From NCBI GenBank assembly GCA_014706295.1, contig JACSVZ010000001.1, positions 117,642,763 through 117,706,762 on the forward strand: a DNA stretch of 64,000 nucleotides, read 5' to 3'. Under the pieces are notes generated by a model. That model was not told the DNA's origin and searched no databases. It saw nothing but the letters and a program-made list of their open reading frames with translations. Origin of the DNA: Lycocorax pyrrhopterus obiensis (lineage: Eukaryota > Chordata > Aves > Passeriformes > Paradisaeidae). Shown here in pieces: positions 47,367 to 60,614 of this stretch (the stretch's first letter is position 1; each line of letters starts with the position of its first letter). Made by a program: the position numbers and the translations under genes.

Positions 47367-48924
47367 CCAGTTCTCCCTCTAAACCCCGCTAAGCACTGTC
47401 CAGCCCTCTGTTTCTGCTGAGTGACAGCTTTGGAGCTGCAGCAGCCCCAGGAACATTTCTGCTTTACAATCACCTCCTCAGGTCAGCCAGATGGAGCCAA
47501 AGCATTTTCCCCTGCAAAACACTTTCATGTTCTATTTTAAGCCCATCCAGCATTTCTCATTCTTTATTGCCCAGCCCTCAGAAACTCTTCAAAAATAGGA
47601 TTTACAAGCACCTTCTCAGGACAAAAACGTGAGAAACTTCATGCCTTCAAACTACACGCTGCAGTAAATCCATTCCCTTTAGACCGACTGGGAATTTATT
47701 CCTGCAGAAAATCACATGTTAGGAAATGAATGTGCAGATTTAGTACTTGAGGAATTACCCCAGAAGTGAGAAATGAGAGAGCAGACACCACGTAGGCTCC
47801 CTGGCACAGCTCCACCAAAGCCTCCACCAGCCAGACTGGCAGCAAAGGCTCTTGAACGCTGATTGCTGGGAGCAGTGACACCGGAAAGAATGTGCCTGGC
47901 TATGTGATGGAGAGGGGACACGGGGAAAAGAGCTGGGAAGGACACCTGGGAACGAATTCTGCATCGGAAACCAGCCTCCAGAGATGAAGAGCTCCAGCAT
48001 TTCCGAAAGGACTCACAGCAGGGGTGTCATCAAAGCTTGCTCTCCCATGGCATGAGCCAATCTCATTCCAGAAGGATCTTCCCAGCCTGCCTGGCTTCTC
48101 ACACAGCTGCAGAACTCCAGGCTCAGGCCATGCATCTCCTCCTGCCTTTTGGGGAGCTGTCCCCAGGGAACATCCCTCGGCACGTGGGATTTAGGCAGGT
48201 GACCTCTAAGCAGTTTATCACACAGGGCACTGCCAGACCTGCCCTGCTCAGTGGGAACTGTTTAAAACATCCCTAAGTGAATCCTGCTCTGCCAGCTCAG
48301 GGCAGGAAGGACGGGATAACCTTTCCTTTCTTCCCTCATCACACAGATCCATTTGTGTGATGGACACATTTCCACGGCAAGTTTTACCCAAACCTCTCCT
48401 GATGCCTCTCCTTGGACAAGCAGCCAGATAAATGCACCTGGATGCTGCAGGAGCCCAGGGGCTGGAGCAGGTTTCATTTCACACTGATCATCCCACATAA
48501 CCACAGCTACCCCATCACACACTCGCCGCCTTGCCATGAAACTATTCCAGCCCACTCATGCTAAATGGATGTAAAAATAGAGGGAAAGCTGAAAGCAAGG
48601 GTGGGACTGTTCTGAAAAGCAAGTTAATGGATGGTTGAGAATCCAGCATTTCTGAAGGCTCTGAGGGTAAAAAATACATTTGTTCCCATGAAAAAATGCC
48701 ACCCCCTTATTACTGTTTCAAGCCTCATCAGCCCAAGAGTGGAGCAGTCAAATGAATGTGGATTCACCAGACACAGCAACGGCTTTAAAAAAAGATTTGC
48801 TCTCACATTTGACAACCTTGCTCCTGGAGACCTTTTACAGTTGATTCTTTTTTCACCTGAAGGGTCCTTCCCTTTATACAAACAGCAACTACTTTCTGCT
48901 CATTACCCAGGGCCATGCAAAACC

Positions 48925-49075
48925 AACCTTGCCAGGCTGCTCCAAGCCCCTGGCCTTGGACACTTCCAGGGATCCAGGGGCAGCCACAGCTGCTCTGGGC
49001 ATCCCTGTGCCAGGCTCTCAGCATCGTCACAGGGAACAATTCCTTCCCAATATCCCATCATTCCAGCTCCATATT
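48925..49075 (-). mobile_element. CR1 LINE 3' fragment
   Basis: Minus-oriented: CCAGGCTGCTCCAAGCCCC, GATCCAGGGGCAGCCACAGC, GGGAACAATTCCTTCCCAAT. The terminal tail is missing. Confidence 0.9.
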
Positions 49076-50617
49076 CCCAGGATTGTGAAGACATTACACA
49101 AAGGGAGGCAGGCTCCCCAGGAGGGGAGGCAGCTCTGGGCTTGCAGAGCAGAGGATGAGGAAGAGTGCAGGTCCCCTCTGGTGAGAAGACATCTGTGCCT
49201 CCTGTCTCCTTCCTCTCCCTCCCCAGGATCACAGCTTGATCCAGAGGGTGGTGAATTCCATTTGTGTGAAAGCACACACTCCTTAAGGAATTTTCCTCAT
49301 GAGTTATCCACACTTTACATGGTAAGCACAACGCTTGGAGCCCAAGGACAGGAGCTCCACAGGCATCACCCATAACACAACCGTGCAGCCTCACCGACAA
49401 ACCCAACCGCCCCAAAATCCCGACAAAACCCACAGGAATCTGGCAGGAAATATTTTCCTTTGATGACCATTTCCTTTATGTTGCACAGACTCCCAAGAAA
49501 GCACGGCTGAGAGTGCTGGGAGTGGCAGAGGTGCCTCTGGTGTGGGGCGATGGAGAGAAACCCCTCCAGTGTGTGGCAGGACGGCTCGGACACGTGGCAC
49601 TGCCTGTTTGCCTCCATTCCACAGGGTCACAGCGTTGACACAATGGGGTCCTGCCTGCCTGGAGGAGCTTTTCCCAGCTGGAGGTCAAAGACAAGGGGAT
49701 GGACGCTGGGGCCTCCCTGCCCTGAGGAGCTGCAGAAGCCTGGCTGCTTGGGAATTCGGCTGCAAAAGCAAAGATTTTGCACAGAATTCTGAGCTCTGCC
49801 ATGGGACTTGGTGGTTGCACGATGCCGTACGTCAGCTGGACGCTCTTTCCTTCATCATGCCAGGAATCAGGAGAATTTACGAGCCCAAAAAGATACTAAG
49901 AAAATGACAGAAGCACTGTTTTGGACTCACATGGCCCTGATTTTCTCTTGCTCAGACAAAACTTGCTTTCAGACCAGGTTCTAAGGTTCAATACAGTTGC
50001 AAGCTGTTGGACAAAAGAGATCATTCCCATTTCCATTCTTATTTCAATTCCACCTCAGTTTTGCTTCCCACCTACACACAAAACAAACCTCCCAGGCCTT
50101 ACTGCAGCTGTCTGGGTACGGGATGCATTCGGATGAGCAAAACTCATCCTGAAAACTAGGAGCAACTGTCCAAAAATATTAGAGAGATTGTTGATTGCTT
50201 AGTGCACGCACTATAAATAAACCAGAGTGACAGAACTTGTCAGACTGTCAATCAATATCACTTCTGGGCCAGAGACATGTGTCATATCCTCTCCTGTGTT
50301 CAGACAAGGCTCTGTGGGAAAGAAGTTCTGGAAAAGGGTTTAACTTGTGCAATATTGATTCTCCTTGCAGTGATTTACTTCGTTCTGCATTTGAAGAATC
50401 CAAAGTAGGATATGAACAGCCCCTAGTGATAAAATAGAAGGGTTTGTTGCTCCACAGAAAGTGGAAGCCTGAGATGAAGAAGCTCCTTCACAGTTTTTCT
50501 TAAATACTCAACTATGGCTCAACCTTATCCAATAATGCTCCCCAGGGAAATATTTAGCTGGAAAGATTTAAAATAAATTTAGATGGCAGAAGAGTGCTCA
50601 GCTTGAAACAGACCATG

Positions 50618-50762
50618 TAGTATTAGAATCCCAGGATGGTTTACGTTGGGAGGGACCTTAAAGCCCATCCAGTTCCACCCCCACCAAGGGCAGGGACACC
50701 TTCCACTATCCCAGCTTGCTCCAAGCCCTGTCCAGCCTAGCCTTGGACACTGCCAGGAATGC
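50618..50762 (-). mobile_element. CR1 LINE 3' tail
   Basis: Minus-oriented: GTTGGGAGGGACCTTAAAGC, CAGGGACACCTTCCACTATC, CAGCCTAGCCTTGGACACTG. Confidence 0.9.
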
Positions 50763-51507
50763 ATTCTTTTGCTTTTCAATCATGAATTTGCCATTTCCCT
50801 GGATTTGTGGAGGGCAAGGAGAGCCTCACCTGGATACTCCTGGTCTGCTCTGGCAGAGTTTTTATGGCAGCTCTAGAGGGGTGTGAAGGCCTTTTCTGGA
50901 GGAGTTGGGAACGTAAATGCAGGCAGGACTCCACGCTCTCCATGCCCTCAGGTTATAGGTTACAGCAGGATATTTACAATAACTGCTCAGAAAACAGCCC
51001 TTTGTGATGTCCAAAATGCACTTGTTCATCTGGCTAATTTTCAATCCATCCTTTTCAGCTCTGCTCCCAAGCCAGGAGCTAAAAAGAGAACCAGTTCAAG
51101 CCCCAGTTTTCTGCTCCAGCCGTAATTCCTGCTCTGTCACAGACAGTATGGCCCATGCAAAACCTCTGTGCTTCCAGCTAAGGAAAGGCAACTGCTCCAG
51201 TCTGCATTCCTGATGCCTTCCTAGGTCCTGGAACTGGGAATTTGTCCCTGTTTTCTATCGTAATTCCCTCTTTCTGACAAGTTGGTGTTTGCAACAACTG
51301 GTGCAAAATAAATCCTGGAATGGTCTGGGATGGAAGAAGTGATGGCAAAAAGCTCCTTGCTTTTAGTTTTTCTTATTCAAGACACTTGAATTGAATTTGC
51401 CAGTGCTAGAACTGCCTTAAAAATGGTATTCCAGGTGTTCTGCCAAAGCCATGGTGCCCAGCAGTGCCCTGGGCATGATCAACGATTAACACAACAGAAA
51501 CTCCCCA

Positions 51508-51556
51508 GTAATTAATCAATTAATCAGTAATCAATCAATTAATTGACTAATTAAAT
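51508..51556. repeat. AT-rich TAATCAAT cluster
   Basis: Repeated TAATCAAT/TTAATCA/AATTAATTG words over about 50 bp; an imperfect low-complexity run. Confidence 0.7.
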
Positions 51557-53067
51557 CTCTCTACAGCACAAGCATTGTCCTGGCTCCCATCTCTGCTTTT
51601 TACACACCACATTCTCCTCTGGCACTGGCAGCATCCTCCTGACTTCATCCTTGATTCACACCCTTAAACAACATCTCTGGGGACACCCAATTTCCTATTT
51701 CAGCTCATTTTAGTAATAAGCAACTCCAGAACAGTCAAAACAATGTTACAAATCAAATTACTGCCCCAAAGGGCCAGTTTGAAAGCATGAATGTAGTGAT
51801 TTTCATTTGCAAAGATAAAAATTCAAAATGATAAAATATTTAGGGTTACAAGAAGAAGCCAGACTCAGGAAGACTCATGTTTAAGGGATCACAACAGCCT
51901 CAGATATTGAAATTTTTAAATGCTCATTAACTTTCAAATGTCCATATGGTATTTTGGACATTTTGGCCTCAGACCAGAGAAGTGAGTTGCTCTCAAATCC
52001 ATTGGCTATGGACAAACACAGCAGCAGATGGAGCACACGCAGAATATTAACAAAAGCAGGTTCTGGGTGTTAAAAGGCTTAATGGGTCTCTCACATGTAT
52101 TTGGGCCAGGAGATCAAATTCAAATTGTGCTTGGGGGAAGCTGAGAATCCCTAATATTTGAACTGGCAAAACTCCACCGTGCCGTTTACAAAACGGCTCT
52201 GGTGGAAATAAAATCTGTTTTCACCAGCTTGGAAGTGCAAAGGGTCTGTGAGAAAGGCAGCAGGGATACAGTGATCCCACAAAGATCCCTTATCCAAAGG
52301 TTTTTGTTATTGATTTTCCAGCCAAGAGCCGGAATGAGATGCCCTGACTGTTACACCTGACCCTTGAGAATCCCACCAGCTCCTGCCCAACTCAGCGAAA
52401 CCCAGGGAGGAAGAACAGCACTGGAATCATGGGGCTGTGCAGAATTTACTGCTTCTGGTTCATAAACTGTATTTTTCAACTCCTAAAGAAGTGTTGTAAA
52501 CCATGTTCATGCCCTATAACCCACTCCTAAAAAAACCCCAAACCCAACTATTTTCTGGGAATACTTGAATTGGAGTTATGTTTTTGCACCAGCTGTTCTG
52601 GTAGAGCATCTCTTCAGAAAGCTTGGGAAGAAAAACATAAATACAAAAAAGCAAATAGAAATCCCTTCCCTCCATCCTGTAAATATTTTATTCCTTACAA
52701 AAAGCCTGGAAGAAACTCCTAACGTAATAAACCCCACACAGCTGAGGGGTGACAGCCTGGGATGTGTTAGCAGAGTTTTTATTTGCTTGCTATAAAACAA
52801 GGATTTCTACACTGGTCCAACTCAGCAAAGCAATTGCTTAATTAAATGAATTACATTTTATGGTTGGGGTGCACCTTCCTGGTTGCTCATGCAATTAAAA
52901 AGTGATAAATTTGTGGCAGGCCCTCTTTTGCTTGTTTTTGACACAGAGAAGCAGCCAGGCTTGTTTAAAAAAAATCCCAAGGTTTGTGTGGGGCAATTAT
53001 TTCACGTGGATAACTGGGAGACCCCTGTGACTCTCGCGATGGGTGGCAGATGGAGAGCGAGGGAGGA

Positions 53068-53190
53068 GGATGGAAAATTTCTTCATGGAAAGGATTGTCT
53101 GGGCTGCCCAAGGAAGTGGTGGAGTCCCCATCCCTAGAGGGATTTAAAAAACCAGGTTGCTCAAAGCTCTATCCGATTTGGCATTGGAGA
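53068..53190 (+). mobile_element. Diverged CR1 LINE fragment
   Basis: Plus-oriented: GGCTGCCCAAGGAAGTGGTG, GAGTCCCCATCCCTAGAGGG, ATTTAAAAAACCAGG. An older CR1 subfamily than the others. Confidence 0.8.
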
Positions 53191-53937
53191 TTTCCAGGGA
53201 TGGGGTGAATTAAAGGTCCTTGGGGCACTCTCTGCCCCCTCATTTTAGAACGGCAGTGTTGGGTTGTGTTTAGGGAATAGCTGTGACTTTAACATCCTCC
53301 AAGGATCTGGGGATTCTATGCTGTGCTCCTAAGAATCCTGTCAGGAATTCAGTCCAGGAGCCGACTTCTCGGCAGAAATGTGGGGACTTGGCAAACCCAG
53401 AATGAGTCATCGTGCTGCAGGTAGTGAGGCTGCCTTAAAAATAACACATCCAGTGTGGCTGGGAAACAGCAAAAAGGATCAGCAGCTCCCTCCAGGAACA
53501 GCAAATTAGAGTAATGGACTGGGATGGAAAAGGGAGAGGAAAAAAGAGAAAAGCTCAGAAGTTAAAGGAGCGAAAGGCACGATGTCGAGCAAAATAAAAT
53601 CAGAGGGTTCACATCAGCCCCCTCCTGCACTGGGGGCTGCTGGGTTGAAAAATCAGCTTAAAAAAGGGAAGATGACTAATTATGGTTTGGGACTCAGCAT
53701 ATCAGCAGGCTTTGGTTTGACCAGCAGAACCTGAGGGATGATTTAAGTGAGGAGCATAGAGAAGGAGAGGGAAGAGGCATCCAGGGGAATCTCTCAGGTG
53801 GACTTAAAAATTGTTACCGAAAAAGCCAACAGTGTAAAACTGCCATTAACTCATGGCATCAAATATACTTCATAAAATATCATTTGAGACACTTGAAACT
53901 GCAAATAGCAATATATCCACATAATTATGGATTATGG

Positions 53938-54110
53938 ACAGAATCATGGAATGGCTGGTGGAAGGGGACTTTAAAGCTCATTCAGTTCCACCCCTGCCAT
54001 GGGCAGGGACACCTTCCACTATCCCAGGTTGCTCCAAGCCCCAGTGTCCAGCCTGGCCTTGGACACTTCCAGGGATCCAGGGGCATCCACAGCTGCTCTG
54101 GGCACCCTGT
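53938..54110 (-). mobile_element. CR1 LINE 3' fragment
   Basis: Minus-oriented: AATCATGGAATGGCTGGTGG, GGGACTTTAAAGCTCATTCA, CAGGGACACCTTCCACTATC, CAGGGGCATCCACAGCTGCT. Confidence 0.92.
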
Positions 54111-54587
54111 TTTCTCTACAGAGCCAAAACTCCTGGCAGGTTTTGTCTTCTGCCTAAAAATGCTAACGGGAACAGTTGAGAAATAAAGGATCGGCCGAGG
54201 CTGTGTCTACATTTAAAAATAACTAAAATAGCTAAAATAAACCAAGTTTGTATTTACCCTGGCACAACATGACTGGCAGCACACAGTCCCGCACCAGTGC
54301 TTCCGTAGGCAGTGGTGCTGCTTTCCCTTTAGATCCCCTGAAATCCTCCTCTGCCTGGATTTGTGCCTCCCACTCCATCTCAGCACGTCGGAGACCTCCC
54401 GTCATCCACAAAGTCCTGGTCTACATCCAAGCAGGGCAAGCATAAACTACATTTATTTTACTGGATAGGGTTATTTTAAAAGCTCTATGTAAAGCTTGCT
54501 TTTAAATTATTCTAAAGCCTCAGCACTATAAAACACTGAGACAATTCCTCATCTCTCTAAGCTCTTTACGGATTCACACATTACACA

Positions 54588-54705
54588 CACTGCCTGGAGA
54601 AGCTGTGGCTGCCCCTGGATCCCTGGCAGTGTCCAAGGCCAGGTTGGACAGGGCTTGGAGCAGCCTGGGATAGTGGAAGCTGTCCCTGCCTGTGATGGCA
54701 AAGGA
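54588..54705 (+). mobile_element. CR1 LINE fragment
   Basis: Plus-oriented: GAGAAGCTGTGGCTGCCCCT, GGCCAGGTTGGACAGGGCTT, GATAGTGGAAGCTGTCCCTG. Confidence 0.9.
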
Positions 54706-55473
54706 GGCTCTGAGGAAGCTTTTCCATGGCCTAAAGAAATCAGCAATTTCCTACAGGAATCTGGTTTTAACAGACTGATGGGAAATGGAACAGCCTTAGG
54801 AAACACTCCTGAAGATTTTGCTCCTTCTTTTAAACACAAGCAAGTGCCAGGTCCAGGTCACCTGGCAAACATCAAGGGGGTCAAACGCAGTCCTCGGTGC
54901 ACGGTGACATCTCAGGTGTCCTTGCTGGCACAAAGTGACTCATTTTGGTCAAACAACCACCAGGCAGCTGGTCAGGCAGTGCTGCTGTTCAATGCTAATG
55001 AACTTCGGCAGATCTCCAGGACAAAATCAATGCATTACAATTAATTTATCACAGTGACTGTCCTGCAGGATCTCCTCACTGCAATAAATTGAGGGAAGCC
55101 ATGACTGAACATCAGCTTCATTTCCTAGGTGGAATTCTAATGTGTAGCACTCACCTCCTGCTTCCCCAGGTCACCCATGGCTCGAATCTAAGCTGTTGTC
55201 CTTGAAAAAAATAAAATGAGATCTGAGATCCAAAATCCAGCTGAAGTCAAGTGGTGCCCCAGCACTGCCATCAAGAACTGGGCTTTCTGCCCCAATCCTT
55301 TTCAAAAATGACAGGACCAACAGCAAAGAAATTGAGAAATACAACAGGAATTGAAAGACTCACTTTTAGCATTTAGTTTCCAGTAAAACCAATTAATGAG
55401 AACTCTATTAGGAGTCTGGAATTTTCTAAATTTATGCTGGAAGCATTTCAGGAAATGTATTTTAGTTCAAAGC

Positions 55474-55615
55474 ATCACAGAATCACAGATGGTTTGGGTT
55501 GGAAGGGACCTTAAAGCTCATCCAATTCCACCTCCCTGGAGTGGGCAGGGACACCTTCCACTGTCCCAGGCTGCTCCAAGCCCTGTCCAACCTGGCCAGG
55601 GGCAGCCACAGCTTG
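55474..55615 (-). mobile_element. CR1 LINE 3' tail with internal deletion
   Basis: Minus-oriented: ATCACAGAATCACAGATGG, GGTTGGAAGGGACCTTAAAG. CAACCTGGCC is joined directly to AGGGGCAGCC, skipping the usual TTGGACACTGCCAGGGATCC stretch. Confidence 0.9.
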
Positions 55616-55900
55616 GAAAATGTATCTGACTTGCAAATGTCAAGGAGAAGAAATGACCTGAGGCCACTTTGTCACTGTCTCAACTCTGGTTGAATAAGTT
55701 TTAAAGATGCATGAAGACAATCATCTCTTCTTGCAGCACGTTTTTCTCCCTATCAAAAATAAACTAACACACAAATGCCTCAAGAGTTTTAATCTAAAAT
55801 AGCTTTACAAAGGGCTCTCACAGGCTGTAAGTCACAACTAAAAATGCTTTTAACGCCATAAAATAGGAAGCAAAGTTTTAAAGCAGAATATTTTATATAA

Positions 55901-56128
55901 AATTCCAGACTGGTTTGGGTTGGAAGGGACCTTAAAAAAAACTCATTCCCACCCCCTGCCATGGGCAGGGACACCTTCCACTGTCTCAGGCTGCTCCAAG
56001 CCCCAATGTCCAACCTGGCCTTGGACACTGCCAGGGATCCAGGGGCAGCCACAGCTGCTCTGGGCACCCTGTGCCAGGGCCTCCCCACCCTCACAGGGAA
56101 GAATTTTTTCCCAATATCCAATCTAACT
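55901..56128 (-). mobile_element. CR1 LINE 3' fragment
   Basis: Minus-oriented: GACTGGTTTGGGTTGGAAGG, CCTGCCATGGGCAGGGACAC, CAGGGCCTCCCCACCCTCAC, ending CCCAATATCCAATCTAAC. Confidence 0.93.
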
Positions 56129-56469
56129 AAAGTCATTCCATGATCATATTCCTGTGAGTTGTAGTGCATGCGGAAAGCACAAGAAAAAGTTCAGTGTTGA
56201 GAACTGTCACCAGGCACATGGCAAGTTGCTGGAGAAATTTATTCCAATAAACACAGGCCTTTGGGATCCAAACCAAGAGTCTGATCACAGTGCCTTGGAC
56301 TGGTCCAGGGTTATCAGCCAAGTGAAGGAAAGGAATTTCCAGAACGGGTTTATTTAACAGCAGAAGCATTTCAGGAAGAGAATTACTGCGGGTATGATGT
56401 CACACATTCCAGAGAACACTTAGATGTGCTCACTAAAAGGAAAAGAATGGAACAGAAGGAATAGAAGAG

Positions 56470-56512
56470 ATTAGAGTGGAATTGTTCAGTTGGAAGGGAT
56501 CTACAACAATCA
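56470..56512 (-). mobile_element. Short CR1-like 3' tail
   Basis: Minus-oriented GTTCAGTTGGAAGGGATCTA only; a very short remnant. Confidence 0.5.
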
Positions 56513-56790
56513 GTGCAGCTGCAAATTGGGTTCAATTCAAAGGTTCAGTCAGTATAAATTGGTATCATCTGCAGCTTCAGTGTTCGCCCTGCAGGAACCT
56601 GAAAAACTGGAGAATAAAGGATGTTTAGGAGAACAGCTCTGGGAAACTCCCTTCTCCTCAAAGGTAAGAGCAACAGCAGGATGCTGGGAAATGCATCCCA
56701 CACACACGGAGTCCATGCCCCAGCAGCACCTACTTATGTGCTCCTTTGCCCTTTCCACATGGACAGCTTCAACAGGGCTTCCACAGACTT

Positions 56791-56858
56791 TTCCATTCCA
56801 TTCCATTCCATTCCATTCCATTCCATTCCATTCCATTCCATTCCATTCCATTCCATTC
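56791..56858. repeat. (TTCCA)n pentanucleotide microsatellite, ~13.6 copies
   Basis: An uninterrupted TTCCA array ending in TTCTG. On the minus strand the repeat reads GGAAT and, in frame, gives a repeated NGMEW peptide, which is an artefact. Confidence 0.97.
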
Positions 56859-58157
56859 TGTTGTGTCTTTCTCTTCTTCCCAACGCCTAAACCTTTTTCT
56901 GGTATGACCCCATCCCAAAAAGCCAAGGTGAACAGCCCTCTGTGCACATCCCACCTCCCTTCCCACCCCTGATGCACCCACAGAATACCCTGGCTACACC
57001 CAGACAGGTGACAAGTGACAGGTCACCAAGTCAAACCCCAAAAGCCATCCCCACCACATTTTTCCCTGTTACTCCCCATGATCCTCCTGTCAGCTGTGAC
57101 AGATTTTGCTTCTCAGACCACTCCCAAACCTCCCAAATTCCTGCGGTTCCTCACCTCTGCAGCAGAACCTTTGCACTGCCCCCCCCACCCCGTCTCTCCT
57201 GGCCTCCCTTTACTCCAGGCTGGGAGCTGCAGGCTCTCCCTAGGGACACGCACTCGAGTCCGTGAGGATCGAGGAATATCCATCTCCACAGACAGAGCTA
57301 TTAATAGCCACTCACCTCTCCAACTGCAAATTCCAGGCTCTTCACAGCCAATCCTCACCCTCCTTAAATGTCTCTTCTCATCACTATAACCCTCTCAGCC
57401 TACTGAAACCCCAGTATTTTAATCTGGCTATATTAAAGACGGTTCTAGCAGGCACTTCAAAAGAAAAGGAGCCAATAAGAAACAAACAGTTTGAGGTCAG
57501 GGTCTTTCCCTGCTCAGCTCACAAAATAAAGAGGTGAGATTCCTTCCCCCTCCAATTCCTCTGTGCAAATTTTAATTGCTTTTCTGACATCTACAGAATG
57601 TAATCTTCTTCCTGTGTTGTTCCTAGGATTAGGGCAGGACGAAGGTAAAGCTATTTTTGATTAATATGGAAATCAGAAATTACTTTCCAGAGAAAACTGG
57701 GGACTGTTCCTAATGCTGCTTTATCTTTGGGGAATTACAAATCTGAAGAGTAACAAGAGGGAGCTGGCAGCTTACTGTCTTCCAACCTGTGCAAAATATG
57801 CTTAAAGACTTTGAAAAATCTTTTCTGATGGAAATATGTGATTAATACAGTTAAGGGAGTGTTCAAGCTGAAGACAAAGAGAGTTAAATCGCCACAGAAT
57901 GGGGAACATCAGTTTATCTGGGGGAAAGAAAAAGGTGGGGGTGCCACACAGTACAAATAAACCTTCCTATGTTTTAAGAGAAATTTAGTAGTTCATTTAA
58001 TGGTTAAATCTGTTCCCAGTTCAAAGCTGTTCCTGCTGAAGTACAAATATTCTTCATGACCATTCAGCTGAATCTCTTATGGGTGAAAACGTGAAGAATC
58101 CGGCGGCATCCAGCTCCTCCTATTTGTGTGATGGGAAGAATCTGGAGATAAATACAA

Positions 58158-58442
58158 GGGGGTGGAGTGAAAGGACTAAGGGAATGACTTTAAACTGAAT
58201 GAGGGTGGATTTAGATGGGATATTGGGAAGGAATTGTTCCCTGGGAGGGTGGGCAGGCCCTGGCACAGGGTGCCCAGAGCAGCTGTGGCTGCCCCTGGAT
58301 CCCTGGCAGTGTCCAAGGCCAGGATGGACAGGGCTTGGAGCAGCCTGGGACAGTGGAAGGTGTCCCTGCCCATGGCAGGGGGTGGGATGGGATGAGCTTT
58401 AAGTCCCTCCCATCCGAAACCAGTCTGGGATTCTCGGATTTT
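58158..58442 (+). mobile_element. CR1 LINE 3' fragment
   Basis: Plus-oriented: GAGGGTGGATTTAGATGGGA, ATTGGGAAGGAATTGTTCCC, GGCACAGGGTGCCCAGAGCA, GGTGTCCCTGCCCATGGCAG, AACCAGTCTGGGATTCTCGG. Confidence 0.93.
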
Positions 58443-59149
58443 ATGCCTGGGGATAAAGACTCAAAGCCACGTCAGCAGTCCCATCTTCCTGCCAGGAGTT
58501 CCTGCAGGAGTAGGAAACTGGAGATGATTTAGGAGTAAAAAAGGGACATCCCAGCAGGATGGGAAATTTCCCTCCACTTCCCTGTGAAGTCCCCCCAAAG
58601 CCCTGCTCCCACAGAGCCACGCGGGTTCACTGAATAATAGGACGCCTGTGGAAAACCAACCATAGATTGTACTACTTTTTAATGTTATCATTGAATTCAT
58701 GAGATTAATGGGAGTTTCAAATGGAATGGCAGCACTTCAGTTATGCCTGGAAACAAAGGCATTTACTCTGCCTACCAGAGAGGAGTGAAAAGGAGACAAC
58801 TGCATTTTATCTTGAAAGCCCTCAGACACTTTCAAACAGATCCAGGAATCAAAAGCTCTGTGTAAAGAGAGGGAAAACCCTCCAGGACCTGTTGGGCCAT
58901 GCTCCCGTTTTTAAAAATGACAAGATGTGGGAGTAGGATATTTAGTGTAAAGATACAGTGTGGGAGCATGAGGCTTGGCATGTCCAAAATTGATTTAGAT
59001 GTGGGAAAATACTGAAGCCTGCAAACTCAGAGGTTCAGCTTTGTGTGCTGGAGAGAGAAAATACACAGTGACATTGTCATGTTCAGTGGGGCGCGATAGG
59101 GATGCAGCAGTACAACAGGTTTATATATATATAAAGCCATTCCCCATTT

Positions 59150-59412
59150 TCCTGTCCCTCCATCCCTTGTCCCCACTCCCTCTCCAGCTCTCCTGGAGCC
59201 CCTTCAGGCCCTGCAAGGGGCTCTGAGCTCTCCCTGGAGCCTTCTCCTCTCCAGGTGAGCACCCCCAGCTCTCCCAGCCTGGCTCCAGAGCAGAGGGGCT
59301 CCAGCCCTGGAGCAGCTCCGGGGCCTCCTCTGGACTCTCTCCAGCAGCTCCACGTCCTTGTGCTGCTGGCCCAGGGCTGGGGCAGCTCTGCAGGTGGGGT
59401 CTCACCTGAGGG
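59150..59412 (-). mobile_element. CR1 LINE internal fragment
   Basis: Minus-oriented: CAGAGCAGAGGGGCTCCAGC, GGGGCCTCCTCTGGACTCTC, AGCAGCTCCACGTCCTTGTG, GGTGGGGTCTCACCTGAG. Confidence 0.9.
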
Positions 59413-60479
59413 AGGCAGAATCCCCCTCGCCTGCTGCTCAGGCTGGGGGATCAGCCCAGCACACGGAGGGATCTCGGCTGCTGGAGCACGCAGTCGGATT
59501 CTCCCGCAGGAATACAAATTACACAATTATAATATTATTTTAGCAGTTGGCCATGGTGACATTTCCTGCTGTTAGGTGGCTCTGGTCCTGCCAGGATAGA
59601 TTAGCAAGGCTCACCAAACATTTTGTTTGGCTAAGGAACAGCTGAAGGGCACTGCCTCCTTATTCTATTAAAAGCGCCGCAGGAACTCGGCAACATTTTC
59701 CTGTTGATCTTCACTGCTCTGATAAATGGAAACCTCATCCCTTCCTCCAGGAGGAGAGGAGACATTTTTAGGAAGGGAAACCAATTTCCTCTCAGTGTCA
59801 TTGAGTTAAACAAGGTAGTTCAGTTTTCAAAGGTATTAAGGTCGTTTTGTTATTCTCCCACCGAGCACTCGCTGAGCTGTCGGAACAGCCTTCAGGAACG
59901 GAGACACAGGAACTTCAGCTCTGCAGGCAAATTCCTACAGATCGTGTGCTCCAGCAGGGAGGGTATGGTCAGCACATACATCCTGACTGTGATGGAACAC
60001 ATCTGAATGCATAGAGCTTAGAACAATTACTGCTGAGCAGCCCTCAGCACACCAGGAGCGAGAGAGAGGAAAAAAACCCAACCATCTTCGGAGAGATGAA
60101 CAATCCTTCTCGTTATCAACACTTCATTTAGTATCTTAGTTGCTTAAACCCAATTATATCCAGAAAAGACAACTATGAATGAAGAGGATCTGAGCAGCCC
60201 CAGATAATGGGAGAAGATAAAAACCCACTCCAAGAGTAATGACCTGATTTGGCATTCATCAGTCGCTCGGTAATGAGCAAACGCTGATTTCAAATCTAAA
60301 TTCATGTCAAAGGCTTCTGGATAAAATTAACTCCGAGCATATTTCAAAACACCCATTCAAAGTGTCGCTGCTGCTTCCTCCTTTCCCCTCCAGCAGACCA
60401 GACTCTCTGCTCTTCCACAGCTCCTGCTGTTCCTCCTTCCACCACTTGCCACATTTTTTCAGGCTCTGGTCAGGGAAGT

Positions 60480-60614
60480 GCCCAAGGCCAGGCTGGACAG
60501 GGCTTGGAGCAACCTGAGATAGTGGAAGGTGTCCCTGCCCATGGGGGGATGCTTGGATGAGACGACCTTTAAAGACCCTTTCCAGCCCAATCTGTCCTGT
60601 GATTTTATGACTCT
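60480..60614 (+). mobile_element. CR1 LINE 3' tail
   Basis: Plus-oriented: AAGGCCAGGCTGGACAGGGC, GATAGTGGAAGGTGTCCCTG, GACCTTTAAAGACCCTTTCC, ending GTGATTTTATGACTC. Confidence 0.92.

Noticed and set aside
56549..56977. ORF with NGMEW pentapeptide repeats
   Set aside because: Translation of the (TTCCA)n microsatellite.
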